64,000 bases of DNA from assembly GCF_049852125.1 (NCBI RefSeq), contig NZ_CP187532.1, forward strand, positions 1,984,001 to 2,048,000. Direction: 5' to 3'. The DNA is from Senimuribacter sp049852125 (GTDB taxonomy: Bacteria > Bacillota > Clostridia > Peptostreptococcales > Anaerovoracaceae). Position numbers and translations under genes: made by a program. The notes under the pieces were generated by a model. That model did no database searches. It saw nothing but the letters and a program-made list of their open reading frames with translations, and was not told the origin of the DNA. Position 1 is the first letter of the stretch; each line of letters starts with the position of its first letter. Positions 61,474-64,000 of this stretch are shown here, one piece after another.

Positions 61474-62598
61474 CTATGCTCGTGTCAATGCCCAGAAAAT
61501 TTCTGTGCTCTTTTCAATCAGATTATCATTGTAATCAAAGTCTTCCGAATGAATCGGCGTGCATGCAAAACCTGCGCCCAGCCAGATCAAAGCTCCCGGC
61601 GCTTTTTTCAGGAACCAGCCGAAGTCCTCTGAACTTCGAATCGGATCCGGCATATCCTCCGTTTTCCAGCCATGTTCTTCTGCCAAACGGCGAACTTTGT
61701 CAATGCTCTCCCGGTGATTATAGGTTTCCGGAAAGGCGTCGTAATAGTCAAACTGGATCGCAAGACCATAGCGCTGCGCCTGCCCGCGGGCAAAGTCTTC
61801 AATCTGCGCCTGCAAACTGTCCATCTCCGCCTCAATCTGACCGCGAATGGTCATCAAAAGTTTTCCCTGATGAGCGGCAACACCGAAAGCGCGTTCTCCC
61901 ACATCAATCTGCACCACCGTCGCCAGAAGCAAACCTTCATACCGGCTCTGATCCGCGATTTCCTGAAGCGCCAGTATCGTTTCACTGACGGCAAAGGCAG
62001 GATTTCTTCCTTTCTCCGGTTGACTGGCATGGGCGGACGCCCCTGTAAAGGTAATCTCCATGCCTTTGGACGCGCAGTTCACTGTGCCTTTTTTTAAAAG
62101 CAGCGTTCCCTCCTCATAACCCGGGAAATTGTGCAGCCCGTAAACTTCTTCAATCTGTTTTTCTGTAATCAGTTCCGCGCAAGCCTTTCCGCCGTCACCG
62201 GTTTCCTCCGCATGCTGAAAAACCAGATACACATCCTTGTCCGCGCCCTGCCGCGCTAAATCCACCGCAAAAGCCGCCAGCGCCGCGCTGTGACCGTCAT
62301 GGCCGCACTTGTGGGCGACCCCTTTGTTTTGCGATGCGTAAGGCAGCGTATCATCTTCCATCACCTTGATGGCGTCCATGTCGGCACGAAACGCGATACT
62401 GCCTCTGCTTTCACATGCCGGGTGGTATTCCGCGTAAAACCAGCGTCCCCGGTCGGTCACCTCCAGACTCGTATGTTCTCTGATAAATGCCATCAGCGTC
62501 TCCTTGGTCTTTCGCTCCTCACCCGAAAGTTCCGGATGCTGATGCAGGTAATGGCGTAACTCGATTGCCTTGTTCAAATCTTCCTGGCGCATGTCCAT
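61474..62598 (-). CDS. M20 family amidohydrolase (hippurate/IAA-amino acid hydrolase type)
   Basis: 374 residues. LRHYLHQHPELSGEE at the N-terminus, AHKCGHDGHSAAL near residue 90, QHAEETGDGG near 125 and SEDFGWFLKKAPGALIWLG near 325 are the hallmarks of the hippuricase branch. It cleaves N-acyl amino acids or trims peptides. It differs from the AbgB-like enzyme at 1702 in motif details, so it is not a recent duplicate. Start: Met1 is close to AGAGGA; Met3 (62592) is equally likely. Confidence 0.9.
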   Translation of the reverse strand: MDMRQEDLNKAIELRHYLHQHPELSGEERKTKETLMAFIREHTSLEVTDRGRWFYAEYHPACESRGSIAFRADMDAIKVMEDDTLPYASQNKGVAHKCGHDGHSAALAAFAVDLARQGADKDVYLVFQHAEETGDGGKACAELITEKQIEEVYGLHNFPGYEEGTLLLKKGTVNCASKGMEITFTGASAHASQPEKGRNPAFAVSETILALQEIADQSRYEGLLLATVVQIDVGERAFGVAAHQGKLLMTIRGQIEAEMDSLQAQIEDFARGQAQRYGLAIQFDYYDAFPETYNHRESIDKVRRLAEEHGWKTEDMPDPIRSSEDFGWFLKKAPGALIWLGAGFACTPIHSEDFDYNDNLIEKSTEIFWALTRA

Positions 62599-62623
62599 TC
62601 CTCTACTTGTTCATCTTCTAATC

Positions 62624-63886
62624 TTAATAATCCGAATTGCTCCAAGGTTTCTGATCACAGTGAAGCAATCTGTCCAGCTGTTGTGTGAAGGCTTTGTCAC
62701 TGATTTTCACAGCGCCCAGTCTGACCAGGGAAGCTAGATTGGCAGAACCCAAAAGCAGGGATGACAGATCTGCTTCCTTGCACCAAAGGATTACATCCAT
62801 CCTCGCGTCTGCGGCTGCCGGCTGCCACTTTCCGCCCGCAAAGGAAACCCGCAGATTCTTTTCGCAGTGCTCCATCTGATCTTCATAAATGAATTCCGCA
62901 TTCAATTCCCCTTCCGGTAAAGTTCTGTAGTCAGTCGCCTTGATAAATTCTGTCGGATGCAGGATTTTAAACATGGTACCCACAGCGGACACGTTGCTCT
63001 GCAGGAATCCAAAGTTAATATAGTTTCCGGATACATCCTGGGTATTGTCCAGCAGATGGTAGAAGTCTTCTTCGCCGGTACGCAGAATCACTGTCTGCGC
63101 CAAGTCCGCCTGCATGCGCAGGAAGCCCAGCAGCTTTTTCAGCACAGCGCCATCCTCGTAGACCAGTTCCTCCACAGACAATCTGTTCAAAGTATAGTTG
63201 ACTTCACTGGCATCCTCAAAACGGAATGCCACGTAGCCCTTCATCACATCATTCTCAAAATATCCAATTCTGCGAACCTGGGTATCGGTTTCCATATCAC
63301 GGATTTCTTCTTCGAATTTTTTCACCATGCCGTGGCTTTGCTCCACCATACGACTGTGGCAAGCCAGCACTTCCGGCACATCATCCACGGTCAAAATCCG
63401 CATTCCTTCCATATTGTCCGCTTTTGGCAGATTGATCGTCGGTACGTGATACTCATCCATCTTCGCACCATAACCATACCCCATTTTTCTGTAAAAGTCA
63501 ATACGGAACGGCAGCAGCAAAGTGACCAGCGCGTCATGGGTTTTCGCGTAATTCTCAAACCGTGTGATCATATCAAAGGCAGCGCCTTTTTTCTTATGAA
63601 GGGGATGAACCGCCAAAGACATGAGACCCACTGCGCGATGCATTTTGCCATAAAGATTCATGTCAAAATTGACCAGCTTCATAAAAGCAATCATTTTATC
63701 GCCTTCAAAGAGCCCAACCAGTTCCACTTCTTTATTTTCCGTAATTTCTCTGGTAACCTTTTTTCTGTAAAATTCACTGCACGCATCGTCCAGCTCCTTG
63801 TGCGCCGGATAAGCGTTGAGATACACTTCCAGATACTGGTCGATATCGTCCAGTGTAAGATTTCTTAAAATACGTTCTGTTTTCAT
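62624..63886 (-). CDS. Eis-like GNAT acetyltransferase with SCP2 domain
   Basis: About 420 residues: GNAT domain 1 (1-140, with MSLAVHPLHKKKGAAFDMI), a second degenerate GNAT half (150-290) and a C-terminal sterol-carrier-like domain (about 300-420), the Eis layout. Eis proteins acetylate amines such as aminoglycosides or lysines. Chosen start 63886 has GGGGAGA upstream; the frame stays open to 63928. It lies 25 bases before the M20 gene. Confidence 0.85.
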   Translation of the reverse strand: MKTERILRNLTLDDIDQYLEVYLNAYPAHKELDDACSEFYRKKVTREITENKEVELVGLFEGDKMIAFMKLVNFDMNLYGKMHRAVGLMSLAVHPLHKKKGAAFDMITRFENYAKTHDALVTLLLPFRIDFYRKMGYGYGAKMDEYHVPTINLPKADNMEGMRILTVDDVPEVLACHSRMVEQSHGMVKKFEEEIRDMETDTQVRRIGYFENDVMKGYVAFRFEDASEVNYTLNRLSVEELVYEDGAVLKKLLGFLRMQADLAQTVILRTGEEDFYHLLDNTQDVSGNYINFGFLQSNVSAVGTMFKILHPTEFIKATDYRTLPEGELNAEFIYEDQMEHCEKNLRVSFAGGKWQPAAADARMDVILWCKEADLSSLLLGSANLASLVRLGAVKISDKAFTQQLDRLLHCDQKPWSNSDY

Positions 63887-63905
63887 ATATGTTCTCCCCT
63901 TTTCT

Positions 63906-64000
63906 TTACAGACCCTTGCCCTTTGCAATCAGTTCCTCAATGTACTCGTCGATGAGGCGCAGACCTTCTTCCAGATGTTCCGCGTGGGACAAAGTAATTC
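63906..64000 (-). CDS. Partial aminotransferase, C-terminal end only
   Basis: The minus strand reads ITLSHAEHLEEGLRLIDEY and continues IEELIAKGKGL then TAA at 63906-63908; the gene runs off the window. The helix resembles the end of PLP-dependent class I/II aminotransferases. With only 31 codons the family call is tentative. Confidence 0.5.
   Translation of the reverse strand, partial: ITLSHAEHLEEGLRLIDEYIEELIAKGKGL

Noticed and set aside
62957..63868. A 303-codon plus-strand frame rich in His and Phe
   Set aside because: It is antisense to the Eis-like gene, whose GNAT and SCP2 layout is clear.

Overview
The window looks like the chromosome of a low-to-moderate G+C Gram-positive anaerobe of the class Clostridia. 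Supporting signs are strong AGGAGG-type ribosome sites, TTG and GTG starts, consensus SigA promoters, a dcw cluster in Firmicutes order with a PASTA-bearing SpoVD-type PBP, a meso-diaminopimelate-type MurE, BceRS-BceAB-type and PadR/HAAS modules, and a CsoR-CopA copper locus. A relative of Anaerovoracaceae or Peptostreptococcales would fit, but this is inference. There is no phage, insertion sequence or CRISPR array.

Layout. (1) 168-2892: AbgT-type transporter and M20 amidohydrolase, rightward. (2) 2949-3596: lone phosphoribosyltransferase. (3) 3831-4120: tRNA-Asn, tRNA-Leu and initiator tRNA-fMet from one consensus promoter, followed by three 196-bp structured repeats that each begin with a copy of the tRNA-fMet 3' end. 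(4) 4799-31468: a 27-kb leftward block. Read in transcription order it is mraZ, rsmH, ftsL, spoVD, murE, murF, mraY, murD, ftsW, murG, ftsQ, ftsZ, then trmH, pheS, pheT, a 107-bp triple repeat, zapA, mutS2, DUF523, argS, two radical SAM genes and a TPR gene. It supplies lipid II synthesis, septum building and translation or repair functions. (5) 31840-37269: an unusual Cys/Asp-rich protein, a secreted 5'-nucleotidase, a GIY-YIG protein and two membrane proteins. (6) 37551-40509: csoR-copA with a CopZ-like domain fused to CopA. (7) 40907-48379: GNAT, acyl-ACP thioesterase, a Bce-type resistance module, a phosphoesterase and an AlkD-like glycosylase. (8) 48770-50554: PadR-HAAS-DUF4097 operon. 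(9) 50810-54514: FtsX-type ABC exporter. (10) 54629-57759: an orphan lipoyl operon (lipoyl carrier, Cys-rich DUF5714-like protein, LplA, lipoamide-dehydrogenase-like flavoprotein). (11) 57951-64000: DUF4230 protein, tRNA-Gly, tRNA-Ser with a tRNA-tail repeat, a truncated ORF, secreted amidase, VanZ, M20 peptidase, Eis-like acetyltransferase and the end of an aminotransferase gene.

The most interesting material is: (a) the tRNA-tail repeats behind tRNA-fMet and tRNA-Ser, which share one architecture although their sequences differ; (b) other structured tandem repeats at gene ends (107 bp behind pheT, 51 bp between convergent operons); (c) the orphan lipoyl operon with no 2-oxoacid dehydrogenase or glycine cleavage genes; (d) the Cys/Asp-rich protein; (e) murE, which appears to start at CTG; and (f) the CopA-CopZ fusion with an internal ribosome site.
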